Origin: Rhodoblastus sp963713695 | Lineage (GTDB): Bacteria; Pseudomonadota; Alphaproteobacteria; Rhizobiales; Beijerinckiaceae | DNA: 64,000 nt | Direction of reading: 5' to 3' | Assembly (NCBI GenBank): GCA_963713695.1 | Contig: CAVQMU010000006.1 | Span: forward strand, 124,001 to 188,000 | Shown: positions 1 through 16,608 of the stretch, piece after piece | Numbering within the stretch: the stretch's first letter is position 1 | How the letters are laid out: each line of letters opens with the position of its first letter | Translations under genes and position numbers: made by a program | Notes under the pieces: model-generated | Seen by the model: only the letters and a program-made list of their open reading frames with translations | Database searches by the model: none | What the model was told of the DNA's origin: nothing

Positions 1-840
1 CCCGACATATTGCGCGCGATCGCGCTGGACTGGCCGATGTTCGTCGCCGCCGCGCTCTCGGTCATCCTGGTGAGCTGCCTGTTCGGCTTGGGCCTCGCCC
101 GCACGCGCTTCTTCAAGGATTCAACGCCGATCTGGGGTTTCCTGCCCGGCGCTGCGGGCGCCATGACCCTGATGGCGGACGCCTATGGCGCGGACATGCG
201 CCTTGTCGCCTTCATGCAATACCTCCGCGTGCTCCTGGTCGCGCTGGCCGCGAGCCTCGTCGCGCGTTTCTTCGGGCCGGGACAGGGCCTTTCGGCGCCT
301 GTCCCCGTGGAGCTTCCCGTGGACTGGCAGGCATTCGGCCTCACTTGCCTTTTGCTCCTCGGCGCCTCCTGGGCGGGCCGAACCTTTCGCATCCCCGCCG
401 GCCCGCTGCTCGCGCCGCTGATCGCCTGCGCGCTGGCGCAGGATTTCGGGTTGATGACCATCGAACTGCCGCGTCCCCTGCTTGCGTTAAGCTATGCCCT
501 GCTCGGCTGGACCATCGGCCTGCGATTTTCGCGCGACATTTTGCTGCACGCGCTCAAAAGCCTGCCTGTCGTGCTTTGCTCGATCCTGGCGCTGCTGGCG
601 GTCTGCGGCGGCTTTGGCCTTTTGCTGGCCCGTTTCGCCCATGTCGATCCGATGACGGCCTATCTCGCCACGAGCCCTGGCGGCCTTGACGCCGTCGCCA
701 TCATCGCCGCCTCGGCAAAGCTCGACATGCCCTTCGTGATGGCCCTGCAAACCGCGCGCATCCTGCTGGTCATCCTGATCGGCCCGGCGCTGGCGCGGTG
801 GGTCGCGGACCGTGTGGCCCCCCGGCCGCAGCAAGATTGA
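1..840 (+). CDS. AbrB-family integral membrane protein, 5' end outside window
   Basis: The reading frame is open to the first base of the window, so the gene starts upstream and only about 279 C-terminal residues are seen (family members are about 350). The protein is a string of hydrophobic membrane segments. The C-terminal SPGGLDAVAIIAASAKLDMP stretch, followed by a last helix, is typical of the AbrB / putative ammonia monooxygenase regulator family (PF05145). The family is a poorly characterised inner-membrane transporter-like group; the old 'ammonia monooxygenase' label is not evidence of that activity. It ends 127 bases before hpnJ, in the same direction, and shows no clear functional link to it. 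Confidence 0.8.
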   Translation, partial: PDILRAIALDWPMFVAAALSVILVSCLFGLGLARTRFFKDSTPIWGFLPGAAGAMTLMADAYGADMRLVAFMQYLRVLLVALAASLVARFFGPGQGLSAPVPVELPVDWQAFGLTCLLLLGASWAGRTFRIPAGPLLAPLIACALAQDFGLMTIELPRPLLALSYALLGWTIGLRFSRDILLHALKSLPVVLCSILALLAVCGGFGLLLARFAHVDPMTAYLATSPGGLDAVAIIAASAKLDMPFVMALQTARILLVILIGPALARWVADRVAPRPQQD

Positions 841-967
841 AACTTTGCGCCTGATCAGGCATGAGAGGCGAATTCGACGGCTGAACAGAAGCCTGGCCAC
901 AGAATGGCCGTGTTTCCCAGCCTTCTAGGCGGCCTGTTTTCACGAAAAAATGCTCGGAGCGGGATTT

Positions 968-2401
968 ATGCGCACTCTGTTTTTGCAGGCCCCGTCCTTT
1001 GACGGGTTCGACGGCGGCGCCGGCTCGCGCTATCAGGCGAAGCGTGAAATCGCCTCCTACTGGTATCCGACCTGGCTGGCCCAGCCAGCCGCGCTTGTGG
1101 AAAACTCCAAGCTCATCGACGCGCCGCCGCACAAGACGAGCCTCGCCGAAGTCGTGGCGCAGGCGAAAGATTTCGACCTCGTCATCGTCCACACCTCCGT
1201 CCCCTCCTTCGACTCGGATGTGAAATGCATCGAGGCGATGAAATCCGCCAATCCCGCCTTAAAGGTCGGGCTGATCGGCGCCAAGGTCGCGGTGAAGGCC
1301 GATGAAAGCCTCAGGGACGCGCCCATCGTCGATTTCGTCTGCCGCAACGAATTCGACTTCACCGTCAAGGACGTCGCCGACGGCAAGGACTGGAATGACA
1401 TTCTCGGCCTCAGCTACCGCGACGCCAATGGCGTCATCCAGCACAATGCCGACCGTCCCATCCTCGAGGACATGGATTCCCTGCCCTTCGTCTCGCCGAT
1501 CTACAAGCGCGACCTGAAGATCGAGAACTATTTCATCGGCTATCTGAAGCATCCCTATATTTCGATCTATACGGGCCGCGGCTGCAAGTCGCGCTGCACT
1601 TTCTGCCTCTGGCCGCAGACGGTCGGGGGCCATCGCTACCGCACGCGGAGCATCGCCCACGTGATCGAAGAGATCAAATGGTGCCAGGAAAATTTTCCGC
1701 AGGTACAGGAATATTTCTTCGACGACGACACGTTTACCGACGATCTTCCGCGCGCCGAGGAGATCGCCAGGGAACTCGGCAAGCTCGGCGTGACCTGGTC
1801 GTGCAACGCCAAGGCCAATGTGCCCCGCAAGTCGCTGGAGGTCATGCGCGCCAATGGCTTGCGGCTGCTGCTGGTGGGCTACGAATCCGGCAACCAGCAG
1901 ATCCTCGTCAATATCAAGAAGGGCATGCGGATCGAGGTGGCGAAGCAATTCGCCAAGGACTGCCACGAGCTCGGCATCGCCATCCACGGCACCTTCATCA
2001 TGGGGCTGCCCGGCGAGACGCGCGAGACGATCAAGGAGACCATCGCCTTCGCCAAGGAGGTCAACCCGCACACGTTGCAGGTGTCGCTTGCCGCCCCCTA
2101 CCCCGGCACTTTCCTTTACGACCAGGCGCTGGAGAACGGCTGGCTCGACAGCGCCAACGCCGAACTCGTCAACGCCGAGGGCGTGCAGATCGCGCCGCTG
2201 CATTATCCCGACCTGAGCCACAAGGAAATCTTCGACGCGGTCGAGACTTTCTACCGAAAATTCTATTTCCGGCCGAGCAAGATCGCCTCAATCCTCAATG
2301 AAATGATCCGCGACCGCGCGATGATGAAGCGCCGCCTGCGCGAAGGCGTCGAGTTCTTTCAGTTCCTGCGCGAACGCAAGCAGGGCGCGGCGTCCTGTTA
2401 G
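968..2401 (+). CDS. hpnJ: hopanoid-biosynthesis radical SAM protein HpnJ
   Basis: A 477-residue B12-binding-type radical SAM enzyme. The N-terminal part (about residues 1-150) is the cobalamin-binding-like domain. The CKSRCTFC motif (CxxxCxxC, near residue 205) would hold the 4Fe-4S cluster that cleaves SAM. The N-terminus with SFDGFDGGAGSRYQAKREI is characteristic of HpnJ, which acts late in side-chain modification of bacteriohopanetetrol towards the cyclitol ether. I chose the ATG at 968 over the one at 950 because GGAGCGGG lies just upstream of it. The gene stands alone: no shc or other hpn gene is in the window, so its partners must lie elsewhere. Confidence 0.88.
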   Translation: MRTLFLQAPSFDGFDGGAGSRYQAKREIASYWYPTWLAQPAALVENSKLIDAPPHKTSLAEVVAQAKDFDLVIVHTSVPSFDSDVKCIEAMKSANPALKVGLIGAKVAVKADESLRDAPIVDFVCRNEFDFTVKDVADGKDWNDILGLSYRDANGVIQHNADRPILEDMDSLPFVSPIYKRDLKIENYFIGYLKHPYISIYTGRGCKSRCTFCLWPQTVGGHRYRTRSIAHVIEEIKWCQENFPQVQEYFFDDDTFTDDLPRAEEIARELGKLGVTWSCNAKANVPRKSLEVMRANGLRLLLVGYESGNQQILVNIKKGMRIEVAKQFAKDCHELGIAIHGTFIMGLPGETRETIKETIAFAKEVNPHTLQVSLAAPYPGTFLYDQALENGWLDSANAELVNAEGVQIAPLHYPDLSHKEIFDAVETFYRKFYFRPSKIASILNEMIRDRAMMKRRLREGVEFFQFLRERKQGAASC

Positions 2402-2484
2402 CGGCCTAGGTCAAGCGATTGTCGGCAGCGGCGACGGCAGGAATCGGCGGATTGCGGAAGGCCGTTAGCCCCGCTCTCTCCGCC

Positions 2485-2597
2485 GTCATGGCCGTGCTCG
2501 TCACGGCCATCCACGCCAGCGTGGAAGGCAGGTTTTACAAGGCTGACACGCATGCAACGGCCGGGCGTGGATGCCTGTGACAAGCACGGGCATGACG
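2485..2597. repeat. palindromic interspersed repeat pair
   Basis: Two inverted copies of a roughly 33-base element lie at 2485-2517 and 2563-2597, separated by about 45 bases. One arm begins GTCATGGCCGTGCTCGTCAC; the reverse complement of the other begins GTCATGCCCGTGCTTGTCAC. They match at about 29 of 33 positions and could fold into a long hairpin. Elements of the form GTCATGGCCGGGCTTGTCCC are common between genes in alphaproteobacteria. The rest of the 2402-2788 gap holds nothing else that I recognise. Confidence 0.7.
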
Positions 2598-2788
2598 ACC
2601 CAGAGATCATGAATAGCCGTCTGCAAAGAGCCGGTTCCTGCCGTCGCGCGATGGCGCCGCTTTCTGTTAAGACGCTTATAAGATTTCCAAGCGGGCGAAA
2701 GCTGCACTTTGGGGTTTCGCAACGCGGATGATCCGGCATAGGATCAACCGCCACGCGGGCCTAGATTTGCGGGCATCTCCGGGAGCCA

Positions 2789-3343
2789 ATGGAAATGAAA
2801 TTTCACAGCGTCGCCACCGTGCTTATCGCGCAGACTCTTCTCTTGCCCGCCCTGGCGAGGGCCGAGGACCAGAAAGCGCCGCAGCCGGCGCCCGCCGCCC
2901 AGCAGCAATCCCAGACGGAATATGGCGACTGGGTGCTGCGCTGCCTGAATGTCGGGACCGAAAAGGCGCCGTCCAAAGTCTGCGAAATCGCGGAGACCGT
3001 GCGGATGGCCGCAAAACAGCCGCCGATCGCCGAAATCGCCATCAGTCGGTTCAACAAGGGCGATCCGCTCCAGCTCACCGCCCACGTTCCCTCCAATATC
3101 TCCCTGCCGAGCGTCGTCAAGTTCGATTATCGCGAAGCGCATGGCATCACGCTCAACTGGCGCCGCTGCGCTCCGGCGGGCTGTTTCGCCGACGTGCAGA
3201 TGACGGACGATCAGGCCAATATCTTCCACGTCCAGACCGAGCCGGGCTCCATAGAATTCTATGATTCCAACGGAAATCCGGTGAAGCTCGCCGTGTCCTT
3301 CCGGGGCCTGGGCGATGCGATGGATGCGCTCGCCAAGCAGTGA
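2789..3343 (+). CDS. IalB-family (invasion-associated locus B) secreted protein
   Basis: A 184-residue exported protein. Residues 1-26 form a signal peptide with a hydrophobic core (TVLIAQTLLLPALARA), then a Pro/Gln-rich linker. The mature domain has the IalB pattern: YGDWVLRC near the start, paired cysteines, ISRF and the WRRCAPAGC segment. The family is named for Bartonella IalB but is widespread in free-living alphaproteobacteria, where it is a periplasmic protein of unknown exact role. The second ATG at 2795 has the better-spaced GGAG and may be the real start. A terminator follows directly, so the gene is probably monocistronic. Confidence 0.85.
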   Translation: MEMKFHSVATVLIAQTLLLPALARAEDQKAPQPAPAAQQQSQTEYGDWVLRCLNVGTEKAPSKVCEIAETVRMAAKQPPIAEIAISRFNKGDPLQLTAHVPSNISLPSVVKFDYREAHGITLNWRRCAPAGCFADVQMTDDQANIFHVQTEPGSIEFYDSNGNPVKLAVSFRGLGDAMDALAKQ

Positions 3344-3350
3344 ACGTTTG

Positions 3351-3385
3351 CTGCTCCGCCGCCTCGACGGCGGGGCAGCGCTTTT
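3351..3385 (+). terminator. intrinsic terminator after the IalB-like gene
   Basis: The arms CTGCTCCGCCG and CGGCGGGGCAG pair around a CCTCGA loop, with one T-G position, and are followed by GCGCTTTTC. It begins 7 bases after the stop codon. The remainder of the gap to 3618 is AT-richer and shows no gene. Confidence 0.65.
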
Positions 3386-3618
3386 CAAATTAATTTTGTA
3401 TTAAATGCAAACATTCGATCGCTTGAAATCACCTCAAAAACAGATGACAGAAGCAGACGACAGCTTCGGGTAAGTTTTCCTGTCCAGGATTTGACCGGGA
3501 AGCAGCAATCTTGCTTGAGTTCGCTTGATTTGCCAGACATCGCCGTTTCAAGTCCCTGCCTCCTTGGTTTCCGTCGCAGCATCGTCCGCGAAAAAATCCG
3601 AAGGCCGGGAGAATCCGA

Positions 3619-4395
3619 ATGAACGAAAAACCGCACATCGTTGTCGCCACCCCCTGTTTCGGCGGCATGGTCAACCAGCGCTACATGGTTTCGGCCATCG
3701 GCCTGATGCAGCTCTGCAGTTCGCTGGGCATCAAGGTGACGCTGGATCTGCTCGGCCATGAATTGCTGATCACGCGCGGCCGCAATATCCTCGTCAGCCG
3801 TTTCCTTGACGATCCCACGACAACCCATCTTCTCTTCGTCGACGCGGACATCGGCTTCGATGCCGGCCAGGTCATTCGCATGCTGCGCTTCGACGAAGAC
3901 GTCGTCGCCGGCATGTATCCGCTGAAACTGCACGACTGGAACGCCGGCATGCGCCACGTCGTCAACGGCGAATTGCCTGACACCGCGCCCTTGCGCTATG
4001 TCGGCGCGCCCTGCGAGGGAGAGGACGCTCTCTCCCATGACGGTTTTGTCGCGGCGACCTATGCCGGAACGGGCTTCATGCTGATCCGGCGCGCGGTTTT
4101 CCCGCAGATGATGGCGGCTCATCCGCAACTGCGCTTTTCAGCCGCCCATGTCGCCGCCGCGCCAAGCCTCAGCCCCAACCAATACGCCCTGTTCGATTGC
4201 ATGATCGAGCCCGAGACGGGCGTCTATCTCTCCGAGGATTACACATTCTGCCGCCGCTGGCGCGATCTCGGCGGCCGAATCTGGCTCGATACGCAGGGCG
4301 GGCTGGTTCATGTCGGCCAATATGAATTCGCCGGCGATCCCTCTCGCAGAAGCTTCGTCCAGCCGCAGGTTGCGCCGATTTCCTGCGCGGCCTGA
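3619..4395 (+). CDS. GT-A-fold glycosyltransferase-like protein
   Basis: A 258-residue cytoplasmic protein that begins PHIVVATPCFGG, a Rossmann-like strand and loop. It carries FVDADIGF near residue 72, the DxD-type motif by which GT-A glycosyltransferases bind the metal and nucleotide sugar. A later LSEDYTFCRRW segment matches the acceptor-side ED motif of family 2-type enzymes. It has no signal peptide or membrane helix. The substrate cannot be told. It is preceded by a GC-poor 270-base gap, and its stop codon directly abuts the stop of the convergent lipoprotein gene, so it is probably expressed on its own. Confidence 0.72.
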   Translation: MNEKPHIVVATPCFGGMVNQRYMVSAIGLMQLCSSLGIKVTLDLLGHELLITRGRNILVSRFLDDPTTTHLLFVDADIGFDAGQVIRMLRFDEDVVAGMYPLKLHDWNAGMRHVVNGELPDTAPLRYVGAPCEGEDALSHDGFVAATYAGTGFMLIRRAVFPQMMAAHPQLRFSAAHVAAAPSLSPNQYALFDCMIEPETGVYLSEDYTFCRRWRDLGGRIWLDTQGGLVHVGQYEFAGDPSRRSFVQPQVAPISCAA

Positions 4396-4917
4396 TCAGA
4401 CCCTGCGACGCGAGCCGGCGAAGGCGTCGACGATCTTGTCGTTCTGGTCGACAATGCAGGTCAGCACCGCCTCGCGCACTTCGTGCCCGCCATGTCGCGC
4501 ATAATTGACGCGAATGAGCACCGGGGCGACGTAATGCCCCTTGGCGTCGACATGCTCAGGACCGGCGGAAACGGCCTCGACCTGCTTCGCGCCGATTTTT
4601 TCCGCTTCGCCCGCCACCGTCTGCCGACAGGTTTCGACTGTCCGGTTCGGTCCCGGTCCCACCGGCAATTCATGCCCCACGGAGGCCAGCGCCTGCCGCG
4701 TGCCGCGCACATAGCCTGTGCCGGGCACGTAAGCGCGGGCGATTCTCTCGCCTCGGGCGACCGATTGCCGCGAGATCGGATCGAGTTGCCACGGCATCTG
4801 CCAGGAGGCGACCGAGGAATTGGGCGGCTGAACCTGGCCCTCGGGCGATACGCTGTAACAGCCGCCGACAAGCAACGGCAACGCGAGGCCTGGCAAAATC
4901 GTCATGAACTTCAACAT
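4396..4917 (-). CDS. hypothetical lipoprotein
   Basis: A 173-residue protein with a lipobox (LLVGGC at about residues 14-19) after a hydrophobic stretch, so it should be lipidated and anchored in the envelope. The mature part has a conserved-looking two-cysteine body (VETCRQTV and VLTCIVDQND) and no domain I can name. The ATG at 4917 is chosen over 4929 because GGAGGGTGAC lies just ahead of it. That site sits inside the 3' end of the upstream proline-rich gene, whose TGA ends one base before this ATG, so the two are probably translationally coupled. Confidence 0.68.
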   Translation of the reverse strand: MLKFMTILPGLALPLLVGGCYSVSPEGQVQPPNSSVASWQMPWQLDPISRQSVARGERIARAYVPGTGYVRGTRQALASVGHELPVGPGPNRTVETCRQTVAGEAEKIGAKQVEAVSAGPEHVDAKGHYVAPVLIRVNYARHGGHEVREAVLTCIVDQNDKIVDAFAGSRRRV

Positions 4918-4918
4918 G

Positions 4919-6148
4919 TCACCCTCCATTTCCCGGTGGAAAAGCGAAAGCCGCCTTGTCTGACCGCGGCCGTGGCGTGTTGACCGTAGGTCTGAGCGCC
5001 GGCGGCAGCGTAAATCTATGAGGCGCTTTTTCGCGCGAAGGAGCCAGGGCGCGGCGTGGCTCGGACGGCCGATGCGGCGCAGCGGCCCGGCGGACGCGCG
5101 GCTCTACGGCGCGATGAGCTTTCTGCGTGTTTGAACGGACGACGGGTGACGGTTGCTCCCGTTCCCGGCGCATGCGTGCTGGCGGAGACTTTGCAGGCTT
5201 CGGCGGAGCTACGGCTTTTGGCTCGGGGGCCGCTTGCGGCGCCGGCGCCGGCGTGGCGGCGGGCGGAGAGGGATTGGGAGGAATTGGTATGAGCGGGGCC
5301 TGCTGCGACGGCGGCGCTGGAACAGGCTGAGCCGGCGCGATGGGCGGCGCAACCGGCTTGGGCGCCGTTTGCGGCGGCGCGGGGACGAGCGGCGTGACGA
5401 CCGGCGGCGCGGCAGCGGCCGGAGGCGGCTCGACAGGCGCAGGTGCGACCTGCGCAGGCGCGGCAGGCGCCGGTGTCTCGGCGGGCGCCGGCGGGCCTTG
5501 CTCGACTGGCGGCGGCGCGACAGGCGAAGGCGCAGGCTTAGCCTCGAAATGCGACGGGTTGGACTCGGACGGGACCGGCGGTTGCGCGGCGGCGGGCGGA
5601 GGCGCCTCCACGGGCGCAGGCGCAACCGGCGCTGGAGACGGCGATGTCTCGACGGGTGCGGGAATGACCGGAGCTTGCTCGACTGGCGGCGGGGTGACCG
5701 GCGGAGGTTCAGTCGCCGGTTGCGTCGCGGGCGCGGCGGGCGCTGGAGACGGCGTCGCGGGACCGGGAACGAGCGGGGCTTGCTGGACTGGCGGCGGCGC
5801 GACAGGCGACGGAGCAGGCTCCGGCGGCGGCTGCGCCTCGAAATGCGACGGGTTGGGCGCAGCCGGGACCGGGGGCAAGGGGACCTGTTGCGATGGCTGC
5901 GAAGGACCCTCCGGCGATGGGCCAGGAACAGGCGGCGTTTCCGTTGGAACAGGCGGAACGGCCAGCTGAATCAGGGAATAAGCTGCGAAGCCCGCGGCGA
6001 ACGCTCCCAACGCGAGGAGAAAAGTGCGCGAGCGGCGTAAGAATCTATGGACCTCCCGCCCGATAGGCGGCGGCAGCTGGCGTCGATGTGAACGCAATCC
6101 TTGCGCATGGAGCCAGCGCAAGCCGGGAAACAGGAAACGACCGGGCAT
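4919..6148 (-). CDS. membrane-anchored proline/alanine-rich repeat protein
   Basis: A 409-residue protein with a basic N-terminus, one membrane segment (about residues 42-62, LLALGAFAAGFAAYSLIQLA) and then about 270 residues made almost only of Pro, Ala, Val, Glu and Gln. Short units such as APPPVEQAP and a twice-used NPSHFEA element recur. The C-terminus is Arg/His-rich. This looks like a stiff periplasm-spanning stalk of the TonB or cell-envelope linker kind, but no catalytic or binding domain is visible. Strong codon bias opens long frames on the opposite strand too. I keep this frame because of the membrane anchor and its coupling to the lipoprotein gene. Confidence 0.55.
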   Translation of the reverse strand: MPGRFLFPGLRWLHAQGLRSHRRQLPPPIGREVHRFLRRSRTFLLALGAFAAGFAAYSLIQLAVPPVPTETPPVPGPSPEGPSQPSQQVPLPPVPAAPNPSHFEAQPPPEPAPSPVAPPPVQQAPLVPGPATPSPAPAAPATQPATEPPPVTPPPVEQAPVIPAPVETSPSPAPVAPAPVEAPPPAAAQPPVPSESNPSHFEAKPAPSPVAPPPVEQGPPAPAETPAPAAPAQVAPAPVEPPPAAAAPPVVTPLVPAPPQTAPKPVAPPIAPAQPVPAPPSQQAPLIPIPPNPSPPAATPAPAPQAAPEPKAVAPPKPAKSPPARMRREREQPSPVVRSNTQKAHRAVEPRVRRAAAPHRPSEPRRALAPSREKAPHRFTLPPALRPTVNTPRPRSDKAAFAFPPGNGG

Positions 6149-6257
6149 TTTCGCCTCGCCTCAGACGAACGATCTCGCCTCCGCTTCGTTCCACCCGATA
6201 GCTGGCGCCAGTTGATAACCTTTTGAAATAAACGCCTTCTTTTGGCCAGCGTGGACA

Positions 6258-6296
6258 CAAAAAAGCCGCCCGCAAGAGCCTTGCGGGCGGCTTTGG
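6258..6296 (-). terminator. intrinsic terminator of the rplKAJL-rpoBC operon
   Basis: Read on the minus strand, AAAGCCGCCCGCAAG pairs with CTTGCGGGCGGCTTT around a short loop and runs into a T-rich tail (TTTTTTGTG). It lies about 20 bases past the rpoC stop. Confidence 0.85.
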
Positions 6297-6313
6297 CTTT
6301 GGAGCGTCGCGCC

Positions 6314-10487
<4,174 letters not shown>

Positions 10488-10596
10488 CTGTGTCTCCTGC
10501 GGCTGGCGATTTTGCGATCTTTTTCTCGCGAAAACCCGGCCCGTATTGGAAAAACCGGAAGGCGCCGCGCGGCGCCTCCCCAAGATAATTAGGCGA

Positions 10597-14730
<4,134 letters not shown>

Positions 14731-14960
14731 GTCGCTCCTCGCACCTCATTTTCGGGCGGGCCGCATCGGCAGCGGCCTCTCGCCTCCCCGGCTCAGGCCG
14801 GGCCGCGCGGCTGTCGCCGCGCAAAATCTCCACGAAAAGGCAGGGACGCCCCCTCGATTTTCCCGCCGCGGAAATCAGCCGCGACAGGCTTCAGCGGCCC
14901 CGGCGCAAAGCCGGGACCGCCAATTTCAAACCCGCGCTGACGCGCGCGTCATGATCCGAC

Positions 14961-15335
14961 TTACTTGAGCTCGACCTTGGCGCCGACCTTCTCGAGGGCG
15001 GCCTTGATCTTGGCGGCGTCTTCCTTGGTGGCGCCTTCCTTGACGGGCTTCGGAGCGCCTTCGACGAGATCCTTGGCTTCCTTGAGGCCGAGGCCGGTGA
15101 TGGCGCGGACTTCCTTGATGACTTCGATCTTCTTGTCGCCAGCGGCGGCCAGGACGACCGTGAACTCGGTCTGCTCTTCCGCAGGAGCGGCGGCGGCGGC
15201 GGCCGGGCCGGCGGCGACGGCGACGGCGGCGGCGGCGGAGACGCCCCACTTCTCTTCGAGCAGCTTGGAGAGCTCAGCGGCTTCCAGCACGGTCAGAGCC
15301 GACAGTTCTTCAACGATTTTTTCGAGATTGGCCAT
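14961..15335 (-). CDS. rplL: 50S ribosomal protein L7/L12
   Basis: A 124-residue stalk protein. It has an N-terminal dimerisation helix (residues 1-35), an Ala-rich hinge (about 36-52) and a C-terminal factor-binding domain with the conserved IKEVRAITGLGLKEAKDLVE helix-loop-helix. It recruits elongation factors to the ribosome as multimers on L10, whose gene is directly upstream (53-base gap) in the same operon. Confidence 0.98.
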   Translation of the reverse strand: MANLEKIVEELSALTVLEAAELSKLLEEKWGVSAAAAVAVAAGPAAAAAAPAEEQTEFTVVLAAAGDKKIEVIKEVRAITGLGLKEAKDLVEGAPKPVKEGATKEDAAKIKAALEKVGAKVELK

Positions 15336-15388
15336 TTTGACTTACCTTGAGTTTGATTGGTTCGATTGATTTGGCAAACCTGACTCGA

Positions 15389-15904
15389 TCAGGCCGCATC
15401 CTTGTTGGCATAGGCCCCGAACACGCGCGCGAGCTTCGCTGCGGGCGCGGACGACAGCTGCGCGAGCTTGGTCGCGGGAGCCTGAAGAAGGCCCACGAGC
15501 TTGCCGCGCAATTCGTCGAGGGAGGGCAGAGTTGCAAGCGACTTGACGCCTTCCACATTCAGGACCGTCGCGCCCATGGCGCCGCCGAGGATGACGAACT
15601 TGTCGTGATCCTTTGCGAAAGCCGACGCGACTTTGGGCGCCGCCACCGGATCCGCCGAATAGGCGATCAGGGTCGGTCCCTTGAGCAGGGAGCCGATGCT
15701 GGCGACGCTGGTGCCTTCGAGGGCGATCTTGGCGAGGCGGTTCTTCGCGACCTGAACGGTGGCGCCGGCTGCGCGGGCCTGCTTGCGCAGGTTCTGCAGC
15801 TGAGCCACGGTCAGTCCGGAATATTGCGCCACCACCACCACAGCCGTTTTCTCGAAAACGTCATGCAGGGTAGCGACGGCTTCTTTCTTTTCCGCTCTGT
15901 CCAC
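15389..15904 (-). CDS. rplJ: 50S ribosomal protein L10
   Basis: A 171-residue stalk-base protein that begins with a GTG codon at 15904 (MDRAEKKEAVATLHDVF). The N-terminal domain (about 1-130) binds 23S rRNA and the C-terminal helix carries the L7/L12 dimers. In many bacteria L10 bound to L7/L12 represses its own mRNA through a structured leader, and here an unusually long 704-base untranslated gap precedes it. Confidence 0.97.
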   Translation of the reverse strand: MDRAEKKEAVATLHDVFEKTAVVVVAQYSGLTVAQLQNLRKQARAAGATVQVAKNRLAKIALEGTSVASIGSLLKGPTLIAYSADPVAAPKVASAFAKDHDKFVILGGAMGATVLNVEGVKSLATLPSLDELRGKLVGLLQAPATKLAQLSSAPAAKLARVFGAYANKDAA

Positions 15905-16511
15905 AGTGCTCTCACTTCAATGGGCGAACTCGCCCCCTATTCAGGGAGCGCTTCACCGGTTGCCGACATGCCGCAAAGTTTTCACTTCGCGGCGCCGAGT
16001 GCCTGTCCCCATGAGGCAGGCGCCGGAGCGCCCATCCCTGGATCAGAGGGTTCGAACCAAACAACGATGGAAGCGCAACGCTTCCAGAAATCCGGTCTTT
16101 CCCCGTCTATGCTGGCCGCTGGCCTCAAGCGAAACGCCCGCGAGGGAGAACCGCTCTTGGCCGGCAATTAAGCCTTTTGCAGATGCAAAAGACGCCGGCA
16201 GTCTCGGACAGGACATGGCCGGGAAAGACCAGGTTCGCCTTGCGGGCGAAACGAGGTCTCCGGCCATTTCCACCACCAGGACAGGGTTGACCCCAACCCC
16301 GGCGGAAGCTGCAAATTTTTTCCAGACACTTTTCCGCGCAGCAAAATTGCTCTTCGTCCCGAACATGCCCCAAAGCTTTAAGGCGACTTGAACCGAACTG
16401 GCTTCAGCCGCCCCAACTTCTTGTTTCAGCGCATGTTCTTACCAATGGACGGACGCACAATCGCGAAATCATGTCCGGGCGCCCTGGGCGAATCCCGCCA
16501 AGGGAAGGCTG
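15905..16511 (-). other. long leader region upstream of rplJ
   Basis: About 600 bases without a convincing gene lie between the candidate promoter and the GTG of rplJ. The short frames here have no family features and no good ribosome-binding sites. The position matches that of the autoregulatory L10 leader known in other bacteria. I can see several GC-rich inverted segments, but I cannot fold the RNA or match the known leader by eye. Confidence 0.4.
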
Positions 16512-16540
16512 TTTGTAATCACTCCCACCCCTTTTGCCAA
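16512..16540 (-). promoter_or_regulatory. candidate promoter for rplJL-rpoBC
   Basis: On the minus strand TTGGCA (16535-16540) and TACAAA (16512-16517) are separated by 17 bases. The -35 match is good and the -10 is weak. The site lies just after the rplA hairpin, which would make rplJL-rpoBC partly independent of rplKA. Confidence 0.35.
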
Positions 16541-16566
16541 GGGGGCGAAATGATTTTTTATAAATT

Positions 16567-16601
16567 GTCAAGCGGCGCGATCAAAAGTTCGCGCCGCTTG
16601 A
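16567..16601 (-). terminator. strong hairpin after rplA
   Basis: A perfect 14-base-pair stem (GTCAAGCGGCGCGA with TCGCGCCGCTTGAC, 8-base loop) begins 8 bases past the rplA stop. The tail AATTTATAAAAAATC is only partly U-rich, so it may be a partial terminator or attenuator, or an RNA-processing site. Confidence 0.55.
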
Positions 16602-16608
16602 CGAAGGG

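Noticed and set aside
3385..4128. Minus-strand frame of 247 residues over the glycosyltransferase
   Set aside because: The plus-strand gene has a clear DxD motif and a good start; this frame has neither a motif nor a ribosome-binding site.
5153..6040. Arg/Gly-rich and Gly-rich frames opposite the proline-rich gene
   Set aside because: The Gly-rich frame looks like a repeat surface protein, but it is only the complement of the Pro codons. It has no signal, anchor or start site.
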